This document shows, in pieces, positions 1 through 8,772 of a stretch of 64,000 nucleotides of DNA. The DNA lies in the NCBI RefSeq assembly GCF_004366355.1, contig NZ_SODV01000001.1, forward strand, positions 3,162,001 through 3,226,000. The letters run 5' to 3'. The notes beneath the pieces are model-generated. The model was not told the origin of the DNA, did not search any database, and saw only the letters and a program-made list of their open reading frames with translations. A program made the position numbers and the translations under genes. Position 1 is the stretch's first letter, and every line of letters begins with the position of its first letter. This DNA comes from Dinghuibacter silviterrae (lineage in GTDB: Bacteria > Bacteroidota > Bacteroidia > Chitinophagales > Chitinophagaceae).

Positions 1-1569
1 CGGCTCATCCAGCGGCAGGCCCTGGGCGGTATTCTTTGGAACAAACAATTCTACTACTATAACGTCCAGCAATGGCTGGCCGGCGATCCCGCCAAACCCA
101 AACCGCCGGAGTCCCGGCTGTCCGGGCGCAACTACGATTGGAAACACCTCCACAACGACGACATCATCTCCATGCCCGACAAGTGGGAGTACCCCTGGTA
201 CGCCAACTGGGACCTGGCGTTCCAGTGCGTGACGCTGGCGCTGGTGGATCTTGATTTTGCCCAGCATCAATTGGAGCTCCTGACCAAAGACTGGTACATC
301 CATCCCAACGGGAAGATGCCCGCGTATGAATGGTCGTTTAACGACGCCAACCCACCCGTTTTTGCCTGGGCCACCTGGGAAGTGTATCGCATGGGCAAGG
401 AGGCGGGCGGCGGCCGGGGAGACCGCGAATTTCTGGAAGGCATGTTTCACAAACTGCTGGTCAACTTTACCTGGTGGGTCAACCGGAAGGATACCCGCGG
501 CCACAACATCTTCGAGGGTGGTTTTCTCGGGCTCGACAATATCGGCGTCTTTGACCGCAGCATGGTCCTGGAGGACGGCATCCTGGAACAGGCCGACGCC
601 ACGAGCTGGATGACCCTTTTTGCGCTGAACATGCTCCGCATATCCATAGAGCTGTCGCACGCCAACAAGCGTTACCTGGACATGTCGAGCAAGTTCTTTA
701 GCCACTTCCTCTATATGGCCGGCGCCATCGATATTATGGGGGATGGCATGAGCAGCTTATGGGACAGGGAGGACCGTTTCTTTTATGACCAGGTGCGCCG
801 TTTCGACATGAGCACGGTCCGGCTAAAGGTGCGGAGCATGGTGGGCCTCATCCCGCTCTTCGCGGTGGACGTCATCGACCGCCGGGCGCTGAACAGCGAG
901 CCCGAGTTTCTCCGTCACGTGGATTGGTTCCTGGAAAACCGCCCCGACCTCCTTGCCCTGGTCACGCGCTGGGCCGGTGAAGCGTTTGAAGACCGGCACC
1001 TCCTGAGCCTTGTGCGGGACCGCCGGTTAAAAAGCGTGTTGCGCCGCATGCTGGACGAGGGAGAATTCCTTAGTCCATCCGGCATCCGGTCCCTGTCCAA
1101 GGCCCACGAAGAAGAACCGTATTTGTATGCCCACACCGACCGCACCTTTGGCGTGCGTTACCTGCCGGGCGAAAGCGACAACGATATGTACGGCGGCAAC
1201 TCCAACTGGAGGGGCCCCGTTTGGATGCCCGTCAACTATATGCTCGTGCGCAGCCTCCATCGCTTCAAGGACTTTTACGGGGATCGTCTCCGGGTCCCCC
1301 ATCCCACGGGCAGTGGTGAATACCACGACCTGGGCGAGGTCGCCCGGGACCTCAGTCTCCGGCTGATCGGTTTGTTTGCCCGGGATGCCAGCGGCCGCCG
1401 CAAGGTGTTTGGCCGCCGCGAGAAATTCCAGACGGATCCCCACTTTAAGGACTACATTCTTTTCCATGAATACTTTCACGGGGAGACCGGGGAGGGGCTC
1501 GGCGCCAGTCATCAGACCGGGTGGACGGCGTTAGTGGCCAACCTCATACAGATGCACTGGGATATTTGA
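1..1569 (+). CDS. GH63-like glycoside hydrolase (5' truncated by window)
   Basis: The reading frame is open from the first base, so the N-terminus lies outside the window; 522 residues are visible. The product looks like the C-terminal (alpha/alpha)6-barrel part of a GH63/MGH1-type glucosidase. It has a WEYPWYANWD segment near residue 60, a KMPAYEWSFND segment near residue 105 and the GGNSNWRGPVWMP stretch near residue 400 that is typical of this family. Such enzymes hydrolyse alpha-glucosidic or mannosylglycerate-type linkages; the substrate cannot be told from sequence. No signal peptide can be assessed. The next gene starts 35 nt downstream on the same strand. Confidence 0.8.
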   Translation, partial: RLIQRQALGGILWNKQFYYYNVQQWLAGDPAKPKPPESRLSGRNYDWKHLHNDDIISMPDKWEYPWYANWDLAFQCVTLALVDLDFAQHQLELLTKDWYIHPNGKMPAYEWSFNDANPPVFAWATWEVYRMGKEAGGGRGDREFLEGMFHKLLVNFTWWVNRKDTRGHNIFEGGFLGLDNIGVFDRSMVLEDGILEQADATSWMTLFALNMLRISIELSHANKRYLDMSSKFFSHFLYMAGAIDIMGDGMSSLWDREDRFFYDQVRRFDMSTVRLKVRSMVGLIPLFAVDVIDRRALNSEPEFLRHVDWFLENRPDLLALVTRWAGEAFEDRHLLSLVRDRRLKSVLRRMLDEGEFLSPSGIRSLSKAHEEEPYLYAHTDRTFGVRYLPGESDNDMYGGNSNWRGPVWMPVNYMLVRSLHRFKDFYGDRLRVPHPTGSGEYHDLGEVARDLSLRLIGLFARDASGRRKVFGRREKFQTDPHFKDYILFHEYFHGETGEGLGASHQTGWTALVANLIQMHWDI

Positions 1570-1604
1570 GGAAATTTTTCTATATTCGGGTCGCCGATAT
1601 TCTT

Positions 1605-2429
1605 ATGAAACAGCTTCCCGTCCTCTGTGCTTTCCTCTTGTGGGCCCTGGGCACGCATGCCCAGTTCCACCTGCTCCATTCCCATCATCAAGACACGACC
1701 GCCTTTGGCGCCAAGCCGCTGCCGCCCAAAAAACACAAACGCAACGAAGTGTTGCCGCTCCGGTCATTTTATACGTTTTCCGGCCGCATCCGCGACACCG
1801 CGCACGTCTTTCTGTGGATGGCCATCAAGGACAGCGTGATCAAAGGGGTGATCCGTTACGGCCGTTGGGGCGACACCCTTTTTCAGGGGGATAGTCTTCC
1901 GGTATACGGCACCGTGGAACACGACGGTAAAATTCTTTTCTGCACCTTTTCCGCCGACGGCAATATGGGTCTTGGTTTTTCGGGGAAGGTGATCAACGAC
2001 ACCCTTTTCCAGGGGACCAGTTTTGGCTTGGTCTCCAACACCGCTTACCCGTGCAACCTTTATCGCCACGACACCGTTCCCCCCGGGATCGACACGACCT
2101 TCCAGGCGGTGCGGGTAGACGGTATCTACTCCTACCATATCGGAGACGTGGGCGCCGCGGGGGGCATCATCCTGCACAAACAAGCCCCCAACGTTATTTC
2201 CATAGACCTGGGGTGCGCCAGCGGACCGCCCGACTATGCGTCGGCCATGGTCAAATCCCCGCAGGTGCCCTTTGATGGGAGCGCCGCGGAATACGACTCT
2301 CCCGGCCGCCCGGGTTGCAAGCTGAAAATCCGCGTCTTTAAGGATTTTGTCGTGATCGCCTATATGCACGGGTTGAACCAGTGCAACTACGGGACGTCGG
2401 TGGAAGGGGTGTTTGCCCGGACTAAGTAA
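1605..2429 (+). CDS. Secreted hypothetical protein
   Basis: A 274-residue protein. I chose the ATG at 1605 because it gives a classic signal peptide (MKQLPVLCAFLLWALGTHAQ, cleavage after HA), whereas the in-frame ATG at 1521 lies inside the upstream gene. The mature part starts with a His/Lys-rich stretch (HSHHQD, PPKKHKR) followed by beta-rich sequence with the repeated phrase DTLFQGxS. I do not recognise a family. It is probably exported to the periplasm or cell surface. Its last 8 nt overlap the convergent gene on the other strand. Confidence 0.7.
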   Translation: MKQLPVLCAFLLWALGTHAQFHLLHSHHQDTTAFGAKPLPPKKHKRNEVLPLRSFYTFSGRIRDTAHVFLWMAIKDSVIKGVIRYGRWGDTLFQGDSLPVYGTVEHDGKILFCTFSADGNMGLGFSGKVINDTLFQGTSFGLVSNTAYPCNLYRHDTVPPGIDTTFQAVRVDGIYSYHIGDVGAAGGIILHKQAPNVISIDLGCASGPPDYASAMVKSPQVPFDGSAAEYDSPGRPGCKLKIRVFKDFVVIAYMHGLNQCNYGTSVEGVFARTK

Positions 2430-3672
2430 AGGCGATGCCTTCGCGTTCCAGTCGTTCCAGCACGGGGGTGTAGATATCGGGTAGGGTGGGGATGTGCAGG
2501 CCCCTTAGCTTTAACCGCCCTTCCAGCAACAGCATGGCGGCGATGCCCAGGGGGAGGCCTACGGTTTTGGCCATGGCGGTATGGGTGGCGTCGGTGCCTT
2601 CTACGACCAGCGAGGACGCGATTGTTTTGACCCCGCCCTGTTCCCGGTACTCGATCTCGTGCAACATCACGACCATGTCCCTGTCGTGTTCTTTTAACGT
2701 CAGCTTCGTTTCCAATGCAAATTGAAGTACGTCTGCGGCGCTGCAGCGGCCGCGGTTGATTTCCGTGGCGTCGTTCCAGCCCAGGTATTCCATTTGTTCG
2801 TCGGGCGCGGCACCCGGGCAGTGTATCCGGAAGAATTCGGCCAGCGACAACCCATCGGTATCATAAGCCGGTGTCTCGTCGGTCAGCCGCAGCCCGATCA
2901 CCTTGTTCCAGCCCTTGCAAAAGTCCGGGTGTCTCAACGTGGTGCGTATAAACGTGGGCACGTGCTCCAGACCATACAGGGAGGCGTAGGGGAGGGAATC
3001 CCGGTTAGGGTACCAGGCCAGCTCACCCAGCCCGGGTATGGCGACCCGGCGACCGGGGTCGAAGAGTGCCTCGTAGGCGACCTGGCGGTCGACACCCGCT
3101 TCGCGGAAACGCGCGCCGGCCTTGCCGGCCAGCACGACGTTGCGGGGGTTCCAGCTGATTTTGTAGTGCCAGGGATTGTCATCGCTCGACGGGGCCACCA
3201 AGCCGCCGCAGTGCGAGCGGAAACTAAGCACCTCGCCGCGGATCCCGTCCAGGAGGCTCATGGCGCTCATGTGGTCAATCCCCGGGTCGAGGCCCATTTC
3301 GCAAAGGAAAAGTAACCCCTTGGCCCGCACCTCCGGCTCCAACACACGCATCGCGTCATCGATGTAGGAGGCGGTGAGCAGGTGACGGCCAATGCTGAGA
3401 CAGTCGGACGCGATGAGCTGGTGCAAGGTGGGCGGCATGAGGGAAATCACGACGCCCGCCTCCCGGACGAGGGCGAGGCGTTTCTCCGCTTCCGCAAGGA
3501 CGTCCAGGCCGACGGCCCTCGTTCCCGGCGCGCCCTTGGTTTTGGCCAGTGCCGTTTCTTCCCGGGCGTCGACGACCGTCACGAACAGGCCCGGTTGCCG
3601 GGTCAGGAAATCGATGAGGCCCGTGGCGGATTTGCCGGCGCCAAACAGGAGAATGTGCCTTGATGGTTCCAT
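2422..3672 (-). CDS. Saccharopine dehydrogenase-like oxidoreductase
   Basis: A 416-residue enzyme with an N-terminal Rossmann fold (HILLFGAGKSATGLIDFL, residues 5-22) and a C-terminal domain like that of Lys9-type saccharopine reductases (CEMGLDPGIDHMSA near residue 140; THTAMAKTVGLPLGIAA near residue 365). The family links alpha-aminoadipate semialdehyde and glutamate with NAD(P)H; in bacteria it often serves lysine degradation or an unknown amino-acid reaction, so the substrate is inferred only. The start at 3672 places the nucleotide-binding loop close to the N-terminus; an ATG upstream at 3831 would run into the divergent gene. It is transcribed divergently from pdhB across 55 nt. Confidence 0.87.
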   Translation of the reverse strand: MEPSRHILLFGAGKSATGLIDFLTRQPGLFVTVVDAREETALAKTKGAPGTRAVGLDVLAEAEKRLALVREAGVVISLMPPTLHQLIASDCLSIGRHLLTASYIDDAMRVLEPEVRAKGLLFLCEMGLDPGIDHMSAMSLLDGIRGEVLSFRSHCGGLVAPSSDDNPWHYKISWNPRNVVLAGKAGARFREAGVDRQVAYEALFDPGRRVAIPGLGELAWYPNRDSLPYASLYGLEHVPTFIRTTLRHPDFCKGWNKVIGLRLTDETPAYDTDGLSLAEFFRIHCPGAAPDEQMEYLGWNDATEINRGRCSAADVLQFALETKLTLKEHDRDMVVMLHEIEYREQGGVKTIASSLVVEGTDATHTAMAKTVGLPLGIAAMLLLEGRLKLRGLHIPTLPDIYTPVLERLEREGIAFT

Positions 3673-3690
3673 GCCGTCAAGGTAATCATT

Positions 3691-3722
3691 TTTGATTATC
3701 TCCTCCGTTCCCAATACCTTTG
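3691..3722 (+). promoter_or_regulatory. Bacteroidota-type promoter of pdhB
   Basis: TTTG at 3691-3694 and a perfect TAnnTTTG element (TACCTTTG) at 3715-3722, 20 nt apart, fit the -33/-7 consensus of the Bacteroidota primary sigma factor. The pdhB ATG is only 5 nt beyond the -7 element, so the transcript would have almost no leader. Confidence 0.6.
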
Positions 3723-3727
3723 CGCCC

Positions 3728-4711
3728 ATGAGACAAATAGCTTTCCGTGAAGCGCTGCGCGAAGCCATGAGTGAAGAAATGCGGCTCGACAAACGCGTTT
3801 TCCTGATGGGTGAGGAAGTGGCCGAATACAATGGGGCTTATAAAGTAAGCCAGGGTATGCTGGAAGAATTCGGGGCCAAAAGGGTGATCGATACGCCCAT
3901 CTCCGAACTGGGTTTTGCCGCCATCGCGGTGGGTGCCGCCCAAAAGGGCCTCCGTCCCATCGTCGAGTTCATGACCTGGAACTTTGCCGTCCTGGCCCTG
4001 GACCAGATCCTCAATACGGCCTCCAAGATGCTCGCCATGAGCGGCGGACAGGTCGGTTGTCCCATTGTTTTCCGCGGACCCAACGGTTCCGCCGGTCAGC
4101 TGGGTGCCCAGCACTCCACGGCTTTTGAAAGCTATTACGCCAACATCCCCGGTCTCAAGGTGGTGTCCGTCTCCAATCCCTACGACGCCAAAGGGCTCCT
4201 CAAGAGCGCCATCCGCGATAACGATCCCGTGATCTTTATGGAAAGCGAGCTGGGCTACGGCGACAAGGGGGAAGTACCCGAAGGGGAATACCTCATTCCT
4301 ATCGGCAAAGCCGACGTCAAACGCGCCGGTACCGACGTTACCATCGTCTCCTACAACAAGATGATGAAGGTGGCGCTGGGCGCGGCCGAAGAGCTCCAGA
4401 AGGAAGGCATTTCCGCCGAAGTCATCGACCTGCGGACCATCCGCCCGCTCGACTGGCACACCATCCTGGAGTCTGTTAAAAAGACCAACCGCCTGGTGAT
4501 CGTGGAAGAGCAATGGCCCATGTGCTCCGTCTCCTCCGAGATCGCCTACCGCATCCAAAAGGAAGGCTTCGACTACCTCGACGCCCCGGTCCGCCGCATC
4601 ACCAGCGCCGACGCCCCGATGCACTACGCCCCCAACCTCGTGGCGCAGTACCTGCCGGATGTGCCCCGCACGGTGAAGCTGGTTAAGGAAGTTATGTACC
4701 AGGTTAAATAA
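3728..4711 (+). CDS. pdhB: Pyruvate dehydrogenase E1 component subunit beta
   Basis: A 327-residue transketolase-like beta subunit of the 2-oxoacid dehydrogenase E1 component, which with the alpha subunit and thiamine diphosphate decarboxylates pyruvate and feeds the lipoyl E2. Visible family marks are [18 protein letters not shown] at the N-terminus, [13 protein letters not shown] near residue 30, [14 protein letters not shown] near residue 120, and the C-terminal transketolase domain with [13 protein letters not shown] and VIVEEQWP. Length matches the family. The start at 3728 is the conserved MRQ start; the in-frame ATG at 3692 would fall within the promoter. The alpha subunit is not adjacent, as is common in this phylum. 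Confidence 0.93.
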   Translation: MRQIAFREALREAMSEEMRLDKRVFLMGEEVAEYNGAYKVSQGMLEEFGAKRVIDTPISELGFAAIAVGAAQKGLRPIVEFMTWNFAVLALDQILNTASKMLAMSGGQVGCPIVFRGPNGSAGQLGAQHSTAFESYYANIPGLKVVSVSNPYDAKGLLKSAIRDNDPVIFMESELGYGDKGEVPEGEYLIPIGKADVKRAGTDVTIVSYNKMMKVALGAAEELQKEGISAEVIDLRTIRPLDWHTILESVKKTNRLVIVEEQWPMCSVSSEIAYRIQKEGFDYLDAPVRRITSADAPMHYAPNLVAQYLPDVPRTVKLVKEVMYQVK

Positions 4712-4732
4712 GCTTAAGCGATATTCTTTTGG

Positions 4733-4758
4733 AAAAGCCCGGATGTCCTCCGGGTTTT
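4733..4758 (+). terminator. Intrinsic terminator after pdhB
   Basis: Six-base stem CCCGGA (4738-4743) / TCCGGG (4749-4754) with a 5-nt loop, preceded by AAAA and followed by TTTT, 22 nt after the pdhB stop. It separates pdhB from the downstream fucosidase. Confidence 0.75.
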
Positions 4759-4771
4759 CTATTTTGCGCCT

Positions 4772-6088
4772 ATGAGAAAGATCGCAGTTCTATTGCTGTT
4801 CGTGGCCAGTGCCGCGCATGCCCAATACACCCCCGCACCGGAGAACCTCGCCGCCCGCCGCTGGTTTGACAGCGCGCGTTTCGGGATGTTTATCCACTGG
4901 GGCGCGTTTAGCGTCCTGGGTGACGGGGAATGGGTGATGAACAACCGGAACATCAAGGTGCAGGACTACCAGCGCCTCCAGCAGATCTTTAACCCTACGG
5001 CCTTTGACGCCCACGCCTGGGTCAGCATTGCCAAGGCCGCGGGGATGCAATACATTACCCTGATCACCCGTCATCACGACGGCTTTAGCGATTGGGATAC
5101 CAAGGCTTCCGACTGGAAGATCACCAATACCCCCTGGGGAAAGGACGCCGTGAAGATGATCGCGGACGAATGCCATAAACAAGGCATCAAACTTTTTGTC
5201 TACTATTCACTGCTGGACTGGACCCGCAGTGACTATCCCTACGAGACCGGCCGCACCGGGAAGGGTACGGGGCGCACGGCCAAGTCGGACTATGCCCACT
5301 ACCTCCAGTTTATGAAGGACCAGCTCACAGAGCTCCTCACCAACTATGGCGAGATCGCCGGTGTGTGGTTTGACGGCTATTGGGACCAGACCGCCCCCGA
5401 GGGCGCCGCCGACCGTACGCCGCGGATCGACTGGAAGCTCGACGAGATTTATGCGCTCATCCATAAGCTCCAGCCGCAGGCGTTGATCGGCAACAACCAT
5501 CACCTATCCCCCTTCCCCGGTGAAGATTTCCAGATGTTCGAGCAGGACCTGCCCGGGGAAAATAAATCCGGCCTCGATTTTCAACCCATATCGCGGCTGC
5601 CGCTGGAGTCTTGCGTGACGATGAACGACAGTTGGGGTTTTAACATCACCGACGAACACTACAAAAGCCCCAAGGAACTGATCACGCTGCTGGTCCGCGC
5701 GGCGGGGTATGGCGCGAACCTCCTGCTCAATATCGGGCCCCTGCCTAACGGGGTTATCCAACCGGAGTTTCAGGAGCGGCTGCAGGGGATGGGCGACTGG
5801 CTGAAAACCTACGGCGGCACCATCTACGGCACCCGTGGCGGGTTTTTACGGCCCCAGGACTGGGGCGCCGTGACCCAAAAGGGTAACCACGTCTTCGTAC
5901 ATTTACTACACGTTTCCGGGGACACCTTGTCGTTGCCCTTTCCCTATAAAGTACGATCGGCCAAGGCCTTTGCCAGCGGGGCTCCTGTGACGTATTCGGT
6001 GAAGGACGGGCGGTTGCTGCTCCGTACGGAAGCGCTTGACCTGCAGGCATTGGATGCCGTGGTCGACGTGGAAATCAGGGCAAATTGA
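4772..6088 (+). CDS. Secreted alpha-L-fucosidase, GH29
   Basis: A 438-residue GH29 enzyme that removes alpha-linked L-fucose from glycans. A signal peptide is present (MRKIAVLLLFVASAAHAQ), so it acts in the periplasm or outside. Family signatures are RFGMFIHWGAFSVLG (36-50), LITRHHDGFSDWDTK (97-111) and GVWFDGYWD, in which D201 is the expected nucleophile. The catalytic barrel is followed by a short C-terminal beta domain. It lies between the pdhB terminator and an FkbM methyltransferase gene, not in a SusCD-type locus. The same organism makes GDP-fucose (gmd/fcl at 59.7-61.8 kb), so the enzyme could act on own or foreign fucosylated polymers; that is inference. Confidence 0.93.
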   Translation: MRKIAVLLLFVASAAHAQYTPAPENLAARRWFDSARFGMFIHWGAFSVLGDGEWVMNNRNIKVQDYQRLQQIFNPTAFDAHAWVSIAKAAGMQYITLITRHHDGFSDWDTKASDWKITNTPWGKDAVKMIADECHKQGIKLFVYYSLLDWTRSDYPYETGRTGKGTGRTAKSDYAHYLQFMKDQLTELLTNYGEIAGVWFDGYWDQTAPEGAADRTPRIDWKLDEIYALIHKLQPQALIGNNHHLSPFPGEDFQMFEQDLPGENKSGLDFQPISRLPLESCVTMNDSWGFNITDEHYKSPKELITLLVRAAGYGANLLLNIGPLPNGVIQPEFQERLQGMGDWLKTYGGTIYGTRGGFLRPQDWGAVTQKGNHVFVHLLHVSGDTLSLPFPYKVRSAKAFASGAPVTYSVKDGRLLLRTEALDLQALDAVVDVEIRAN

Positions 6089-6103
6089 TTACCTTTAACA
6101 GGT

Positions 6104-6802
6104 ATGCTTCAGCCACAAATTAGAAAGCTAAAACGGACGCTTGCTGTTTTTGCCGGTCAGATCACCCCTATAAAAACCGAAGTATCGATTCCTCACGAAT
6201 GGTATGGGAATGCGTATGGTGGTTTTTTTGTACACCCTGATCTTTTAAACGACCGTTCTGTCGTCTACTCTTTTGGCATAGGAGAAGACGTGTCGTTTGA
6301 CCTGACGATGATCGAAAAGCACGGGTGCAACGTGTACGGCTTTGATCCTACGCCCAAGTCCATCGAATGGGTGAAACGGCAAACGCTGCCGCCCCAGTTT
6401 ATTTTTAATCCCTATGGGATCAACGCAGAAACGGGTTTTGTACAGTTCAACCTGCCCAGGAACAAGGAATATGTTTCCGGGAGTATCGAGAAGCACAAAG
6501 GCGTGGACGAAAGCGAGCCGATCCTGGTGCCCATGAAGTCCTTTACCGACATCACCCGGGAACTCGGACACCAGCATGTCGACCTGGTCAAGATCGATAT
6601 TGAAGGGACCGAATACGAAATCATCGACCATATCCTGTCCTCTCCCGTCTCCATCGGCCAGATCCTGATCGAGCTGCACGAACGTTTTTTCCGCGACGGG
6701 ACGGCAAAGACCGGCAAACTCCTGGAAACGTTGAAACGCCATTCGTATGCTGTATTTGGCGTGTCCGAAACTTTTGAAGAAGTCTCGTTTATAAAGATAT
6801 GA
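6104..6802 (+). CDS. FkbM family methyltransferase
   Basis: A 232-residue SAM-dependent methyltransferase. The SAM-binding loop is VYSFGIGEDVSFDLTM (about residues 50-65), followed by NVYGFDPTPKSIEW and the family's VDLVKIDIEGTEYEII block near residue 165. FkbM enzymes usually O-methylate sugars or polyketides. A TACCTTTA element at 6090-6097 could give a promoter 6 nt before the start. The 3' end overlaps the next gene by 4 nt (ATGA), so the two are likely co-translated. Base composition is visibly more AT-rich over the first 150 nt than in the neighbours. Confidence 0.9.
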   Translation: MLQPQIRKLKRTLAVFAGQITPIKTEVSIPHEWYGNAYGGFFVHPDLLNDRSVVYSFGIGEDVSFDLTMIEKHGCNVYGFDPTPKSIEWVKRQTLPPQFIFNPYGINAETGFVQFNLPRNKEYVSGSIEKHKGVDESEPILVPMKSFTDITRELGHQHVDLVKIDIEGTEYEIIDHILSSPVSIGQILIELHERFFRDGTAKTGKLLETLKRHSYAVFGVSETFEEVSFIKI

Positions 6803-8763
6803 TCCGGGGCATCTACGTCCTCATGATAATGGCCTTGCCTTTGGTGGGCATGGCTCAGAAAGACACGCTCCCCGAGGTCGTTGTCCAGGGCTTTGCGTCC
6901 GGTCAGCGGCTGTCCGAAGCCCCCTCGGCCATCGGGTACCTGACGGAGAAAGACCTCCAGCGGACACAAGGTACCTCGCTCCTCCCCGCGATGAATACGA
7001 TCCCCGGTGTACGGATGGAAGAACGTTCTCCGCAAAGCTACCGGTTATCGATCCGGGGGAGTCTGCTGCGGTCTCCCTTCGGCGTGCGCAACGTCAAGAT
7101 CTATTGGGACGATATGCCCCTGACCGATGCGGGCGGGAACACATACATCAACGTCCTGGACATGAATACCTTCCAAAGCATCGAGGTGCTCAAGGGCCCG
7201 GGGGGCAGCATGTACGGGGCGAATACCGGGGGCGTGGTCCTTTTTCACGGGGATACGTCTACGGGGAGCCGGGTGCAGCTAAGAGGTGGCTCCTACAATC
7301 AATGGGGGGAAGATGCGATGGGACAGGCGCGCTATAAGGGACTTTTCAACGCCGCGTTTCAAAGCCACAGCCAGGCGGACGGTTATCGCGATCACAGTGC
7401 GTCGCACAAGGATACCTACCAGGACTGGGGCCACATAAAAATCTCGAAAAACGACCAGCTCGACTGGCTGGGGCTATATACCGATCTTTTCTATCAAACC
7501 CCCGGAGGGCTCACGGCCGCACAACTGGCGCAAAATCCCAAGGCGGCCCGCCCCAATTCCCCGACGATCCCGGGCGCGGTCCAGCAACAGGCGGCGATCT
7601 ATGCCCAGACGTGGTTTGCGGGTCTCACCAACCGGTATGATGCCGGGGGCGGGTGGACCAATGCGACGACCGTTTTGGCGTCGGGTACGCATTTTGACAA
7701 CCCGTTTTTGACTGACTATGAACAGCGAAGAGAGCTCACCCTGGACGCGCTGACGCGCTGGATTTACGACAGGGCTGCGTGGCGGGTCGTCCTGGGGGCT
7801 GAATATCAATACACGCGCTCTTTTATACATGACTGGGGAAACAGCCGTGGTACGCCCGACACCACGCAGTCATACAACAAGCTGGAGGCCTTTCAGTTCC
7901 TGCCTTATGCTCAGGCTGAATGGCGCTTTGCACCGCGCTGGCTGGTTCAGGCGGGCATGAGTGTCAATACGTTCCAGTATCATTACACGCCGCTTATCAT
8001 AGGTACGCCTCAGCGGATCAACCTGGACGCCCAGGTCCTGCCGCGGTTGTCGCTCCAATACGTTTTTGTGCCTGGGGTTCTTTCCGTCTACACCACGGTC
8101 AGCCAGGGGTATTCGCCACCGACCATTGCGGAGATCTTCCCGGGGACGGCGCTTTTGTACAACCACCTCCAGCCGGAAGAGGGATGGAACTATGAATTCG
8201 GAGTAAAAGGATATTTTTTACAAAACCTGCTCCAGGTAACCCTGGCGGCTTACGAATTCAGGCTCCGGCATACCATCACGCCCCGGTATGACAGCGCCGG
8301 TCACGCGTACTATGTCAACGCGGGGAATACCAGCCAGAAGGGGGTGGAGGCCCAGGTAACCGCGTGGTTGCATGGGGTAAGGGTGTTCGCTTCCTACGCC
8401 CTCCAGGACTACCACTTTACCAACAATACGGAAGTGGGGCACCCGCTGACCGGCGTCCCCGGGAACGTCCTGGTCCTCGGGGCGGATGCCAAAATCAAGT
8501 GGGGCGTTTATGTGAACACCACGTTTACGTATACGGACAAACTCCCCCTGGACGACGCCAGCGACGCCTGGGCAGGGTCTTATGACCTGTGGCAGGCGAA
8601 ACTCGGCTGGGAACGAAAAAAAATTAACGTTTTTGCGGGGATGGACAACATCCTGAACCAGGTCTATAGTTTGGGGAACGACCTCAACGCCGCGGGCGGC
8701 CGTTACTATAATACGGCGCCGGGACGGAACGTCTTCGCGGGCTGTTCGGTCAGAATACCCTAA
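6799..8763 (+). CDS. TonB-dependent outer-membrane receptor
   Basis: A 654-residue receptor with signal peptide (MIRGIYVLMIMALPLVGMAQ), a TonB-box-like start (KDTLPEVVVQGF), a plug domain (LLPAMNTIPGVRMEERS; SIRGSLLRSPFGVRNVKIYWDD; SIEVLKGPGGSMYGANTGGVV, to about residue 150) and a 22-strand barrel-like remainder with YSPPTIAEIFPG and the C-terminal aromatic strand. It lacks the N-terminal carboxypeptidase-like domain and the SusC features, and is closest in layout to siderophore/metal receptors of the FecA type. Ligand unknown. Translation is coupled by ATGA to the upstream methyltransferase gene. Confidence 0.93.
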   Translation: MIRGIYVLMIMALPLVGMAQKDTLPEVVVQGFASGQRLSEAPSAIGYLTEKDLQRTQGTSLLPAMNTIPGVRMEERSPQSYRLSIRGSLLRSPFGVRNVKIYWDDMPLTDAGGNTYINVLDMNTFQSIEVLKGPGGSMYGANTGGVVLFHGDTSTGSRVQLRGGSYNQWGEDAMGQARYKGLFNAAFQSHSQADGYRDHSASHKDTYQDWGHIKISKNDQLDWLGLYTDLFYQTPGGLTAAQLAQNPKAARPNSPTIPGAVQQQAAIYAQTWFAGLTNRYDAGGGWTNATTVLASGTHFDNPFLTDYEQRRELTLDALTRWIYDRAAWRVVLGAEYQYTRSFIHDWGNSRGTPDTTQSYNKLEAFQFLPYAQAEWRFAPRWLVQAGMSVNTFQYHYTPLIIGTPQRINLDAQVLPRLSLQYVFVPGVLSVYTTVSQGYSPPTIAEIFPGTALLYNHLQPEEGWNYEFGVKGYFLQNLLQVTLAAYEFRLRHTITPRYDSAGHAYYVNAGNTSQKGVEAQVTAWLHGVRVFASYALQDYHFTNNTEVGHPLTGVPGNVLVLGADAKIKWGVYVNTTFTYTDKLPLDDASDAWAGSYDLWQAKLGWERKKINVFAGMDNILNQVYSLGNDLNAAGGRYYNTAPGRNVFAGCSVRIP

Positions 8764-8772
8764 ATTTACCCC

